A DNA stretch of 64,000 bases from Saccharum officinarum (lineage: Eukaryota; Streptophyta; Magnoliopsida; Poales; Poaceae), in contig CM036215.1 of assembly GCA_020631735.1 (NCBI GenBank), forward strand, positions 8,954,346 to 9,018,345, read 5' to 3'. Below are positions 10,684 through 22,300 of this stretch, piece by piece. Each line of letters starts with the position of its first letter. The first letter of the stretch is position 1. A program made the position numbers and the translations under genes. Under the pieces are notes generated by a model that did not search any database, had not been told where the DNA came from, and saw nothing but the letters and a program-made list of their open reading frames with translations.

Positions 10684-11990
10684 TCAGCTCTCTCTTGGAA
10701 ACAGACAACACTTGTCTAGTGCCGCAGGTTTTGGACGGGACTGATGTGTGGTATATGGATCGAAACAGAGACCAACACGGCACACTTGACTAGTTCCTGC
10801 TCTTTCATCTTTCAACTCTCTACTCGCCTCTGATTCACCAAAATTTTCCAAAGTCCATGCGTCATCACGTCTGATGTATACATCCAGTAGGTCCACATGC
10901 AACCACTGCGCATGGCCACCACGAACAGGGGATGATTCAGGAGGCCATGCCCTCAGAAAATCACTATTATCGTTTTGAACTGGGCTGTTTCGCAGACAAC
11001 TACAGGCCAGTGCTGTTCCTTCAGCCAATCCTTACTGAAGTGTTACGATGCATGCGGACTGAAGGTGCGCCAGCATCAGATCAACCTTATGGACTGAGGT
11101 TGAGAAATCCTTGGTTTCCTTTCGCTGGGTGACTTTGGATGCACTTCTGATTGCGGTTCACACGTACATACCCTTCCTCAACTTCCAACGAGCAGCCACC
11201 TTGGACACATGGACAGGGGTATTAAAAGCCTTCAATTTTTGGTGAACCTCTTCAGTCAAGGAATCACAGTAAAAGCAAAGCACCATAAACATGATATATC
11301 TTGCTGGTAAAATGTTCCATGGGCAGGTCCTATGATCTGCATCTTTGTCTTGCCATGACACACCCATGAGTGCGGTCATACCCACATCTTCTGAAAAGCA
11401 TGGCAATATGACATACACCAACAGGATCAGCACCCCAGGACCACATTCTGGGTTCAATCACATCCATGGATTGACTCTGTTCAACTCACTCAGGGCTCTT
11501 GAATCACGCTACAACTGAAGATCAACCGACAGGTTTGCTGTATTCCATGTTCCACAAACCCAGATGGCTCTACTGATTCTCAAGCTCCATTGTTGCTTAA
11601 ACTGGTAGGTTCATCCAGATACTGATCATAAATAACTAAATTAAGATACTGAATTCATTTGGTCCAGGAGCAAAGGGACAGGCAGTTGAACACCCTCAAA
11701 ATGTTTAACTTGGAAACTTGCCTGGCACAAGTAAACCCACCAACGAACAAAACTGAAGCTCTCACCTTTGCAGCAGCCTGCTTTCATCTCTCTCAGGGAA
11801 ATCACAATGACATGGAGCAAAGGCTTCCAAACAAACCAAAGTTTCCCAGCTTTGATGCACTGAAAACATTTTCACATGCTCTGCTGATGAACCAGTCACC
11901 CATGGTGTCACATTCATGTTCCGTCGAGTGTTGCAACAATTGCTGCTGTGCCTTCATATGATTCCCCAAAGCTTTTGCTCATATCTCCAA
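10684..11990 (-). other. Possible decayed coding or retroelement sequence, unassigned
   Basis: Two minus-strand frames stand out by composition: 114 codons at 10684-11028 (residues such as RAWPPESSPVRGGHAQWLHV) and 99 codons at 11158-11457. They are in different frames with stops between, and a plus-strand frame covers 11659-11961. I cannot assign any to a family. They could be a broken gene or a non-coding part of a large retroelement. Confidence 0.2.
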
Positions 11991-13849
11991 TTGCTAAACC
12001 ATTTGATTATTGATTCTTGTACACATATCCTGGTTCATGAAAGTTATTTGAGACAACCTTTGCCATGAGCATTTCTTATAGTACTGCTCTTTTCGTCTCA
12101 CGAATCAAATCTTTTTTTGTTGCCGGTGGCAAGGACCAACTAAGAATTTCACCCTGCAAGGATAAAAACAACAGAATTAGGCATTTGTGCCCAAAGAAGA
12201 AGAAAACCATGTGTACAGTTGCAGAATAGTAAAGAAAATCATAATCAACAACAGAACTAAAATAAAACTAACCACTTGAAGGAATATGCAAAATTGTACA
12301 CAGCAAATGAGTTTGCATATACGTATTCTTCTCAAAATAAAAACCATATGCCAGATGACTAATCTCCACGTCCATGCCCCCAATTGTGCACTGGAAGTTG
12401 CATATCTAGCATCATCTTGTTTAATAAAATAACATAAAATGGGTTTTGCTGCTATCTAATATGTTTCAGAGCTTCAGGTTAAGGCAATTTGTAATGGTTT
12501 TTCCTGCTATCTATTGTTTTCCAGAGCTTCAGTCTAAAGCAATTTTAATTACCATTTACCAACACAGCACCACGACCAAAGTACAGGTAAACCTCATGGT
12601 AAAGGAAACATGACAACTAGATTGATGAGGTGGCAGATTCAAAGAAAAATGCATAGCCTCAATAGGGTTAATTGTGGTATCTATCTATCTGAGTCATTTT
12701 AACTGTAGCAAACCTAAGGTAAAAATACAGAAAATGATGAAACAAAAGTAAATACCATGATCAAAGGCTTCAATAATTCTCTAAAAGATACAACACATTA
12801 TTATATAAAGCAAGAATGCTATTTTCTATCAGCATCTGCTGAAAACCTCCCTTGACTAAGTGAAACTATGACAAGACTTGTATATTCTCCATAGTACATA
12901 CATCTCATGAAAGTAACATGTAGCCGAACATATTTCCAAATAAGATGGCAAATTTCATTATGCAGTAACTTTTCTTCCTATGATAGGGTAGTATATTCAT
13001 CTCAACCTTGATAGCTGATGGAGAAACAACTAATATCAAATGTGTCTTAAAAACTAATGGAATGGAGTAACAAACAACTGTTAAGCACTACCCCATTTAC
13101 AAACCAACAGTGCTCATAACAAGTCCTTGTGACTTGCATGAAAAAAATCCATTGAGCAATACTATGACATCTTATGGAGTCGCAGGCTTATAGCCACACT
13201 TCATCCTATGATTATAAATTGTATGCGTTGAACTGCACCTCTTGAGAAGATCAGTAATTCTCTCAGGATTCTAGAATTGCTCAAGACACCTTATAATTTA
13301 TTTTTAAAAATGATGATATCAAATATCATAAAATTAAGCTACAGACTAATAAATTAAGGAGCACTATAAGAGTAGAAATGCAGCACAACTTCTGCTTGGA
13401 TAAAGAAATTACTTGCCTCATCATTTGATAAGCCATCACCAACTTCTTGTTGTCATTTTAAATACTTCGGAATTGGAATGATCTTCACTGCTTAACCAAT
13501 CCCAAGCTAGAAAAACACACTTTCCATAACTAACATCCATTCATCATGTCCATCTTTGTATGACTTATTTGGGACCTACTAAACTCAAACTAACTTGTAT
13601 TCAAGTATGCAATGTGCTTTGATCATGAAGAACACATCAAACTTCCATCAGTTGCTGTTGTAATAATAATACTTTGCCATTCTCAAAGCCTAGTCAAAAG
13701 ATCTTTAGCACTATAAACTTCCATGTGACACCAACATAAAAGCATAATGATCCTACTTTCTTCCAAATGGGGTGAGAGTATTTGAACACCCTTAATTAAG
13801 ACAGATCATTGCTTGTGAATCCTTTTATCCTCTTGATTAACAGCTCTTC
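11991..13849. other. AT-rich stretch, no gene recognised
   Basis: No convincing coding frame. An imperfect tandem duplication of about 55 bp lies at 12437-12550; both units contain 'CTGCTATCTA' and 'CAGAGCTTCAG'. No TIRs or LTR ends were found. Confidence 0.5.
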
Positions 13850-14858
13850 CTATATCAAGTCCTACTGAGAGGGGCTCCTTTTGGTGCAATATTGGGGATG
13901 GCTCTACAATGGTTTTCTGGTCTGATCTTTGGAATGGCAACATTCTGGAATCCAAATTTCCAAGGCTTTACTCCTTTGCCAGAAACAAGTACATCTCTGT
14001 CGCAATTTTTTTTGTCAAATAACACGCTTCAGTCTCAATTTCATCTACCCTTGTCAGAGCAGGCTTTTCAAGAATTTCAAAGTCTTCAAGGCCTCATTCA
14101 AGCTTTACAAGTTGATCAAAATTCAAGGGATTCTTGGGAATACATTTGGGGAAGCAAGAATTACTCCTCCTCGAAGTGCTACAACTTTCCCTACAAGAAC
14201 ATACAACCTCCAGCTCCTTTTCTCTGGATTTGGAACGCCAAATGCTGTAACAAACTCTGAGTCTTCTCATGGCTTCTCCTGATGGATAGACTGAATACAA
14301 GAAACATTCTGAGAAGGAAAAAGCAAAGGCTTCAAGGAAATAACTATAACTGTGTCCTCAGCAGCAGGAACATTGAGGAATCTACGTTTCATTTGTTCTT
14401 CAGCTGCCCTTTTAGCGAAGCCTGTTGGCAATCTCTTGGCACAAGTTGGGACTTCACAAAAGAATCCTTCCAAATGATGCAGCACGCTAAGCTTCAATAT
14501 CAGAACCCTTTCTTTATGGAGACTTTCATCATTGCTGCTTGGCAAATTTGGAAGCAAGGAAATAATGTTATTTTTTATAGAGGTCGCCCGTCCTATAGTC
14601 CTTGGAAAAGCTCCTTCTGTGAAGAAGCTAGACTGCAGGCCCATAGATTCAGTGATGAAAAGTGCCCTCTCTTTCTTTCTTGTATAGCTGCCCTAGATTA
14701 GTCCTGCAGCCCACCTCGGGCTGGCTTCTCTGTTGTTCTTCTGCTGTTCCTATGAAGCCCCTTTGTACATTGTTGTTCTTGTTTCCTTTTGTTTAATAAA
14801 AGAAAAAAAATCTTACAGTGGGGGGTCTCCCCTGCTGTATTTTCCGTTCAAAAGAAAA
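13850..14858 (+). pseudogene. 5'-truncated LINE, ORF2 C-terminus with zf-RVT region and 3' tail
   Basis: The reading frame matches the C-terminal part of grass LINE ORF2 proteins, after the reverse transcriptase. 'GDGSTMVFWSDLWNG' is followed by 'DSWEYIWGSKNY' and the zinc-binding zf-RVT block with 'HLFFSCPFSEACW'. Two breaks are visible: a frameshift near the T8 run at about 14005, and an in-frame TGA at 14258-14260 just before 'VFSWLLLMDRLNTRN'. The frame ends at 14699-14701. It is followed by a 3' UTR with AATAAAAGAAAAAAAA and a tail ending near 14858 in a short A run. Lack of the RT and endonuclease upstream fits normal 5' truncation on LINE insertion. Confidence 0.75.
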
Positions 14859-15009
14859 CTCAAGGAAAGGTGAATATAAGTGCTTCACGATGAACAACCT
14901 TGCAACCTCCACCATCATCAAAGAAGCCAAATTCTAGTACTATCCAATGCTTTATCACAGAAAACAACATAATTCTTCTCATGAATGAGGAGAAATTCTA
15001 ATCTAAGAG
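14859..15009. other. Short spacer between two LINE relics
   Basis: No feature recognised. Confidence 0.4.
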
Positions 15010-16250
15010 CTTGTAAAGTTCAGGCATAGTACTCGAAGTATCATCAATGGGAGGTTCCTTTGGATGTACAATACTATAAAGATCCATTTGTACCAATCTT
15101 TAAAGAATGATCAAACATCAATTCTCGGAGACTACTGATCTTCCAAACTAATGTCTGTCTCCATCCCTAGTAGCACCGAAGTCACACCTCGTATACTCAG
15201 TTTTGATCCGCTAAGTGAAACCTTTCAATTACAAAGCCATTTATCGCAACTCTAATTTCCTATTTACTTCTATCCTACTTTGATTAACTAGCACTGCATC
15301 GTCAGCAAAAGGCATACAAAAAGGAATATCTCCTTAACATCCCTTGTGATCACATACATCACTAACACAATATAGATAAGGGCTCAGAGTTCATCCTTGA
15401 TGTAATCCAGAGCATGCATTAGATGCACTTTGTGATTTGACAAAATGACAGATCTTGCAAACTTCAACTATAGTTGCATGGACCAAGAGAAGCAACTACC
15501 TCACTTTAGATGATCTCTCATATAGATGTGAATAATATTTCTCTTAAGATTACACAAGGTGTATATGGAATCAACTCTATGGTAACACCTGATAGACTAT
15601 GTTTGTTGACTTTGCCTTGCTCCTTTTAGCCAAAAGCAAACAGCTAGACCCGAGCTTCAACATTGTCAATATCTACATGCTCCTATCCAAGGATAGATCT
15701 CGTATATTCCACTCTTCCAAGTCCATTTTTAGTGCCTCTTCCCAAGTTAGGTTTGGCCAGTCAAAGTCACACCTCGTATACTCAATTTTAATTCAGCTAA
15801 ATCAAACCTTTTGATAAGAGTTTGTCACCAAAACTCTAATTATCTCCTTATACATCCCTTGTGATCACATCCATCACCAACACAACATAGATAAAGGCTC
15901 ATAGCTGATCCTTGATGTGATCCAATTTTAGTGAGGAAGTCATCTGTGACACTATCACTTGTTCAAATACTAGTAGCAAGATTGATGTACATGTCCTCCA
16001 CCACACCACATGCCTTTGTATAATCCAATTCAATGAAAACTACTTGTGGATCCTTCTTCTATTTCCCTAGAACGCGCTCCATAACTCGTCTCATTAAGAA
16101 AATAGCATCTGTGGTTTAGCTTCTTGGCATGAAACCAAATTGGTTCACGGTCACATGCTTCATTCTTTCCAAACTATGCTTGAAAACTCTATCTCATAGC
16201 TTCACGAAATGGCTCATTAGCTTAACGGTGTAGTAACTAGTACTACTTTG
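15010..16250 (-). pseudogene. LINE-type reverse transcriptase relic, partly duplicated
   Basis: Read on the minus strand from about 16220, the translation gives 'VNQFGFMPRRSTTDAIFLMR' and then 'KKDLQVVFIELDYTKA'. These are RT motifs of grass LINEs, where FIDLEKA is usual. A 'GSHQGSAMS' block (HQGS) follows near 15900. A second copy of the HQG block lies near 15400 and continues into 'FADDAVLVNQSR', the catalytic F/YADD motif. The copy at 15600-15930 lacks that FADD stretch and jumps to a later part. Stops and frameshifts are frequent. The two pieces look like a partial tandem duplication or two overlapping fragments of one family. It is non-functional. Confidence 0.65.
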
Positions 16251-18510
16251 AATATCTCCCTAGTGCTAATAAACTTCTTCACTCTTTAGGCATCTTGTTT
16301 GATCCAAAAACAAGGTTGAACAATTTAGTTAGCTATACTATAGCACCAAGGCATCTCCAGACCTCAATTGGATCAACTGGGATACCTCAGGCTTGCCCCC
16401 CTCCATCACTCCATCATTTTCAATGCCTCTTTGACCAATAAACTACTCCAATTTTCATAATCGTTATTAATCTCATGAAAATGAGCTAAATAAGCTCATT
16501 GGTGTCAGTGCGTGTTTCATTGTCAAAGGTCAACAATATATGCCTTCAGAGTGTCAAGCGAATAATTTCTTCACAAAAAGCTTAGGTTAAAGTTCAACAT
16601 TGTGTTAACCTCAGTGTTTCAGATGGTCAACAAGACATCAACAATGTGTGCCTCCACAGCTTCAAGTGACTGACTTATCCACATAAAGCTTAGACTAAAG
16701 TTCAGTGTTATTTCACCATCTCGAACTCGGTGTTCCAAGTTCGCTCGTAATCCAAGTTGAACTCAAAGGTGTGGTATCTGTTTATTTATCTCTTTCTTGA
16801 ACCATATGACCCATCCAAGTTGACATGGTCCAACTCTAAAGTGTCAAAGATAAGGTCTTTTCACCTTGTTCTAGAGTCTTCTCTCCAATGTAACATATAT
16901 TGCTCGTCAGGGCTAGTGAATACAAGCTTTGTAGTTCATAACATGGTAAGACAACTCAATTTGTACGTTGTTCCTCTTTGATCCTAAGCATAGCTCCAGA
17001 ATCACCTCCGCTCACTACCCTCTTTGTTCTCAGGAGGTGGCCATCACTTAGCCATCAATGCAATTTTAATAGTACCAGTAGTGGCTGCTGCTGCTGCTGC
17101 CGCAAGCTCACCACCATGCATTGAGTTGTCTTTCTTGAGCCATAGATCGAGGCCTTAGTCACACCGGAGGCCCGAATCAGCCTCAAATCAGGGCAACCAC
17201 CCCTCCATATCAGCCTCCTTAGTGTCAACGCACTCCTCCATGCAGGAAGCGCCCCATTCGCACGCCAATCCACACACCTCCACACATTCAGATCTAACCT
17301 GCCATGGCCCCTCGGCATTGCATTGCGCCATGCTTTCACGCCCTAAGCAGTGTATCACACCTCTATGGCCCTGCATGCTGCATCGCCCTTCAATTGCAGC
17401 TCTGTCATCTCATCAAGCTCCAACTCTTGCTGGCATCTTACAGCTTCTTCACCACCCAATCGGGGAAAAAAAAGCTTCTTCACCACCCAGCTGTTAGTCC
17501 CCTGCTGGCCTAATGGCCAAACTACGATGGCAAGCTCAAGGAGTCTCCCTATATGCAAAGGGTGAGGGTTTCTACCCATGGCACAACCATCACCTTGTCC
17601 AGGTTGCCCGAAGACTCCATAAGCGGGTGTTGGTTCAACATTGCGGCCAGCCCTCCAGTACTTGACTTCTTGTAAAGGCAAGCCACTGTTGGTTGTGCAA
17701 TAGTTGAGAAACATTGGTGCCTGCAGGTGTGTTGTTGGGCTTCATTTTGAGCTAACATAATGGTTTTGCAATTGCTGCTAGCTTGTTTTTGTTGTTGTTG
17801 TTGCTAGCTACTGCCTACTTAGTACCCTAGCCCTACTATTGTAACCAAGTCTTGTTAAAGTCTTGTTGCGCCCATCCAAGTCTGCTCGTCCACTCCTTGT
17901 GTGTGCCGAGCGAGAAAACAAATTTCCATCGCCAAGTGATTGAGTCTCATCACATGGCTACAACAACATTCTTCTTTGTCATTGGTTCTGTTATCCGGAC
18001 CTTGCACATTGGTCCCAGACCACCACGCTCCTCTATGCATATGATGGTCTCTCTTCTTTCAGTACATCGAATCCCCACGTGTGACCCTCTTGTTGGATGT
18101 CGGATGTATAGTTGAGCCATGTGTTTCTTTACTCCGTCACATGTCTTGCAACAAAACCCTTCTCTGTTGTTGGTTCCATTATCGGCACCTTCCATGTTTT
18201 CTTGGGACCACCGTCCCTTTTCTGCATGCGAAGGATGTTCTCTTCAACACATTTTTTGGACCCCTGAGCGTGACCCTACCGTTTGATTCATAGGGATTAG
18301 GGAGCCATGTGTCTCCTTCCACCCCCATCAGCTTGACTCGACACATCTTTCTGTGTCATCTTCTCATCCTCCCTCATGTTGTTTCTGCCACTCTTCTCAT
18401 GGCTACTACCATGACTTCGGGTGGAATGTGGAAGAAAGCACAACAGATCTAAAAAGAATAAACTAAGACGATAACATGTCGTCGGATTTGGATGTATTGT
18501 TTAATGCTTA
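16251..18510. other. No gene recognised; low-copy repeats
   Basis: The stretch contains a (CTG)n tract near 17080-17100. Imperfect repeats of about 190 bp cover 17890-18320 and share 'ATGGCT/ATGTGT', 'TTGGTTCxxTTATC' and 'GGACCACC' segments. A segment at 16850-16930 recurs at 18880-18965. Short frames on both strands resemble nothing I know. Confidence 0.45.
16848..16932 (+). repeat. Dispersed repeat, copy 1 (copy 2 at 18878-18965)
   Basis: Both copies read 'AAGGTCTTTTCACCTT', 'GAGTCTTCTCTCC', 'ATATATTGC' and 'TCAGG' in the same order and spacing with scattered substitutions. Both are on the plus strand about 2 kb apart. Confidence 0.75.
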
Positions 18511-18763
18511 CTCCCTCCGTCCCATAAAAAGAGTCATTCTCGCTTCCCAAAAAGTCAACAGCTTTTAACTTTGACCAAATATATTTAACAAAATATTAAT
18601 ATTTATGGTACATAATTAGTATCATTAGGTAGATCTTTGAATATACTTTCATAATAAATTTATTTAAAGATATAAATGTTGCACGCATTTTCTACAAACG
18701 TAGTCAAAGTTGAGAAAGTTTGACCAGCACGCTTCCCACGGCGACTCTTTTTATGGGACGGAG
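18511..18763. mobile_element. Stowaway MITE (253 bp)
   Basis: The left TIR is CTCCCTCCGTCCCATAAAAA; the right end is its inverted form (TTTTTATGGGACGGAG). TA flanks both sides (18509-18510 and 18764-18765). The TIRs are well kept, so the insertion is relatively young. Confidence 0.9.
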
Positions 18764-18877
18764 TAGTATCACTGTTGTAACGTGTCTAAGTCTAGTGTGC
18801 TTAGTGTCATACTCTTCAAATGCAACATTATTGTATATGCCTTGCATAGTTGCATTTGACGAGGGGGAGGGGCTTAA

Positions 18878-18965
18878 GGTAAAAAGGTCTTTTCACCTTC
18901 TTCTTGAGTCTTCTCTCCTATGTAGCATATATTGCCCTTCAGGCTGTATGTCTAAAACTAAAATT
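18878..18965 (+). repeat. Dispersed repeat, copy 2
   Basis: Partner of the copy at 16848-16932; see that entry for the shared blocks. Confidence 0.75.
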
Positions 18966-19329
18966 GAATGAGGTGTACAGAACTGTAAACAATTTATCTT
19001 TCAATAATTTGCTGCATCCAATGCTATCTATTGCATGATGTAAGCATTTTTGTCAGCACATCATATTCAACAATGCAGCAGTTAATATTAGATTCACGCT
19101 AGCTATGCCACATGGGGCATGTATGATCCACTCTGGACATCTTGGTACCAATAATTTAACAATTTAGCCAGTTTATAAGATAGTTTGAGAAAAGTTATGA
19201 TTAGAACCATTAAAAAAGACAACTCTTAATTGTAAAACAAGCAGATATAAAGCTTAGGTACTGTAAACGTTGTGACATGACCATTAAAACCTAGAAAGTG
19301 ATTCTTTCTCCATCCACGTAGTTCTTATC

Positions 19330-22300
19330 TTAGCGGTACTGAAGGCGATTCTTGTCATATGTCCCCCATGAACCAGATTCAGGAGGATGCAAAGGACCTT
19401 TCTCAGAAACCCCCTGGTAATACAAATACAATAGAAGGTTACAGATAAAATAAGGGACTATCCATATAGTTAATAGGGGAAGAATTTAATGGTCACATAT
19501 GCTATCTTTTAGGAGATCATACCGCATTGATATTGTAACTACTCGCATTGATATTGTAACTATCTTCATATGGGTTCTTAGTGAAGGTCACTTCAGGACT
19601 CCCCATCTGCATCCCATATGTTCCACCTAAAATGTTACATAGAAGTAATAGCATAAGAATTCTGCCTTATATTAAAGAAATAAAAAATGACAAGTATAAA
19701 ACATCAACAATACTGACAAGATAAATACTGTTTCAGGAAGTTGGCTTTGAAGAAAATCACTGTCCATGCTAAATTTCAAATGATTCAGTTTTAACAAATG
19801 ATTTAAGCATTCATTGTTGATGAGGAAGATTCCTGAGTTTAGTACAGGCAAGTGATGAACAAGGCAACCACCTAGCCTACCTAGGCAGCAGCATCTTGCC
19901 TAGCCACCTAGCCTGGCAAAATGGTGATCAAACCATGCCTAGTCCTGCCTAATCCCAATTCAGTGCTAGACACTGGTCTGCCTCCAGATTAGCGCCTAGG
20001 GAAACAGTGATTATGGCATGCTAACACATCAATTTCCACCGTTCTTGTAGCCCCATTAAACAACACTAATTGTTGAGTAAACCATATCAAGGCATCAAGG
20101 CCAATGATGGAAAGTATTAAACTGTGTAGTCATTGATTCTGCATCCTGGGTTATGCTAAATCAAGATCAGCATAAAAGAATAGCCATGCACATAATATAC
20201 ATTTTAGGGCAACAGATAATTCGCAACATAAAGAAAGACTATGCTTGCTTCTATACATTTGGACATGTGCAAAAATAACACAGTACAAGTATTGTTTATT
20301 TTGAACTATCATATCCAGTACGGTGCGGTGAACAAATTAACAGGGCTCAGTAAGCACATAGTTGAGTAATTTCTGCCCAAGAATATGAACCTAAACCATA
20401 TATTATTTAAAACTATACCATATGTATCATTTATCAGTTAAAAAAAATTAATTCCAAAGTCTACAAGGCACATCTCCCATAAGATTACTAGAAACCAGTA
20501 GCCATTAGCCACAAATGTTGGCATTGCGATACAGAATTTTCCTATTTTCCCAAGTGATAGTTTATTACAAAGTTGTAAGGGCATGAAGGGGTACTAATTG
20601 ATGGATAAGTCTCATGTGTGGTTGGTCTTTGTGGGGCTGTGCTGCTCACATGGTCCTTGTGGCTGTTTTTCTGTTTTTACGACAACATCTTAGACTATAG
20701 GACAGCATCTTAGAGGACAGCATCTTAGACTAGAGGACAGCATCTTAGCTATGACAGCATCTTAGACTACCATCTTAGACTAGAGGACAGCATCTTAGCT
20801 AGGACAGCCTTTTAGCATCTTAGACTAGCATATTGGCATATACTTGACTGGCTAGCAGCCTATAAGTATGTAACCCCAACCCCTCAGGTTGGCGTGGCAT
20901 TGTATGAGTTTGTGTGAGAAATAAACCAGAAAATTGCCCCAACTCCTAGTGTCATCCTCTCTCGATGAGAGTAAGGATTCTACTGCTACCAAGAGTGCGA
21001 ATCCAGCGACTAACAAGTGGTATCGGAGCCGTACTATCCTGCAGCCTGAGCATCTCCTGCTCTTCTCCTTCCCCGGCCTCGCAGCAGCCCCAGTCGGTAG
21101 CAGCAGCAGCTCCGGCTGCCCCTGCTCTCCACACAGCAGCCCCCTCGATAGCGCGCCATGTCCGCAGGACAGTCTCAGGGCTCGGTCGCCTCGAGCACGC
21201 GGCGTCGGCAGGAGGCCGACCTCGCCGCGGCAGAGAAACGCGAGCGAGCGGTAGCAGACGCCGCTGCAGTAGCAGCAAGGGCATCGAGGCTTGCAGCAGC
21301 AGAGTTGGCAGCAGCTAGAGCGGAGGTGGAAGCAGCAGCGGCGGCGGATGCAGCGCGTGCAGCAGCAGCGGAGGTCGAGGTTCTACGCGGCAGCAACAGC
21401 AGCTCCATCGCTGCTGATGACAGCGCCGACGCGGACCTCGAGCTGCTGGAGAGGGAGGCATCGCGAGGGCGAGCGGCGCAGTGGGCAGCCGTGCACGCCC
21501 ACGAGCGCGGCGGCAGCCCAGACAGGCGCAGACACGCCGGCGGCGCTCTTGAAGGAGGCGCGCACGGCGGTGGCGCTCCTGGAGGAGGCGCGCATGGCGG
21601 CGGCGGACGGGTCGACGGAGAGCGCGGCCTTCACAGGCAGCGCGGCTCTCTCTCCCCGGTTCGGTACCGTGGTCACCACGAGTACCAGGCTGTCGTCAGG
21701 GACGTCGGCCCCGGCAGCGAGTGGCCTACCCTCACCAAGACCAACCACGTTGAGTGGGCGGCGGTGATGAGGGTAAGGCTCCAGGTGCGGCATATGTGGG
21801 ATGCAGTCCGGTACGGCGACGTCGACTACGACCAAGATCGACAGGCACTGGATGCTCTCATTGCTGCAGTCCCGCCCGAGATGCGGTTTTCGCTTACCAG
21901 TAAGCGGACTGCCAAGGAGGCCTGAGACGCCATCGCTGCGGCACGCATCGGCAGCGACCGCGACCGCGCCCGCAAGTCCACACTGCAGGCACTTCGCAAG
22001 GAGTGGGAGAACCTGGCCTTCAAGCCAGGTGAGGACGTTGATGACTTTGCTCTCCGTCTCAACACTCTGTTGCAAAAGTTGGTGCAGTTCGGCGACGACA
22101 CCTACGGTGAGGAGAGAGCTGTTGAGAAGCTCTTCCGCTGCGTCCCCGAGAAGTACAAGCAGATGGCTCGCTCAATCGAGTCTCTGCTAGACCTCTCCAC
22201 GATGACGATCGAGGAGGCGTTGGGCCGCCTTAAGGTCGTTGACAGCGATGAGCCACAGCGCCTCTCGGGACCCGTCACCATTGGCGGGAAGCTCCTCCTC

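Noticed and set aside
17055..18293. Several 60-119 codon frames around 17-18.3 kb
   Set aside because: Frames overlap on both strands, lie in repeated sequence and match no family I know.
19862..20010. CCTAGGC-rich stretch resembling the ends of the 27285-27935 element
   Set aside because: Similarity is limited to short composition-biased words; no inverted ends or flanking duplication.
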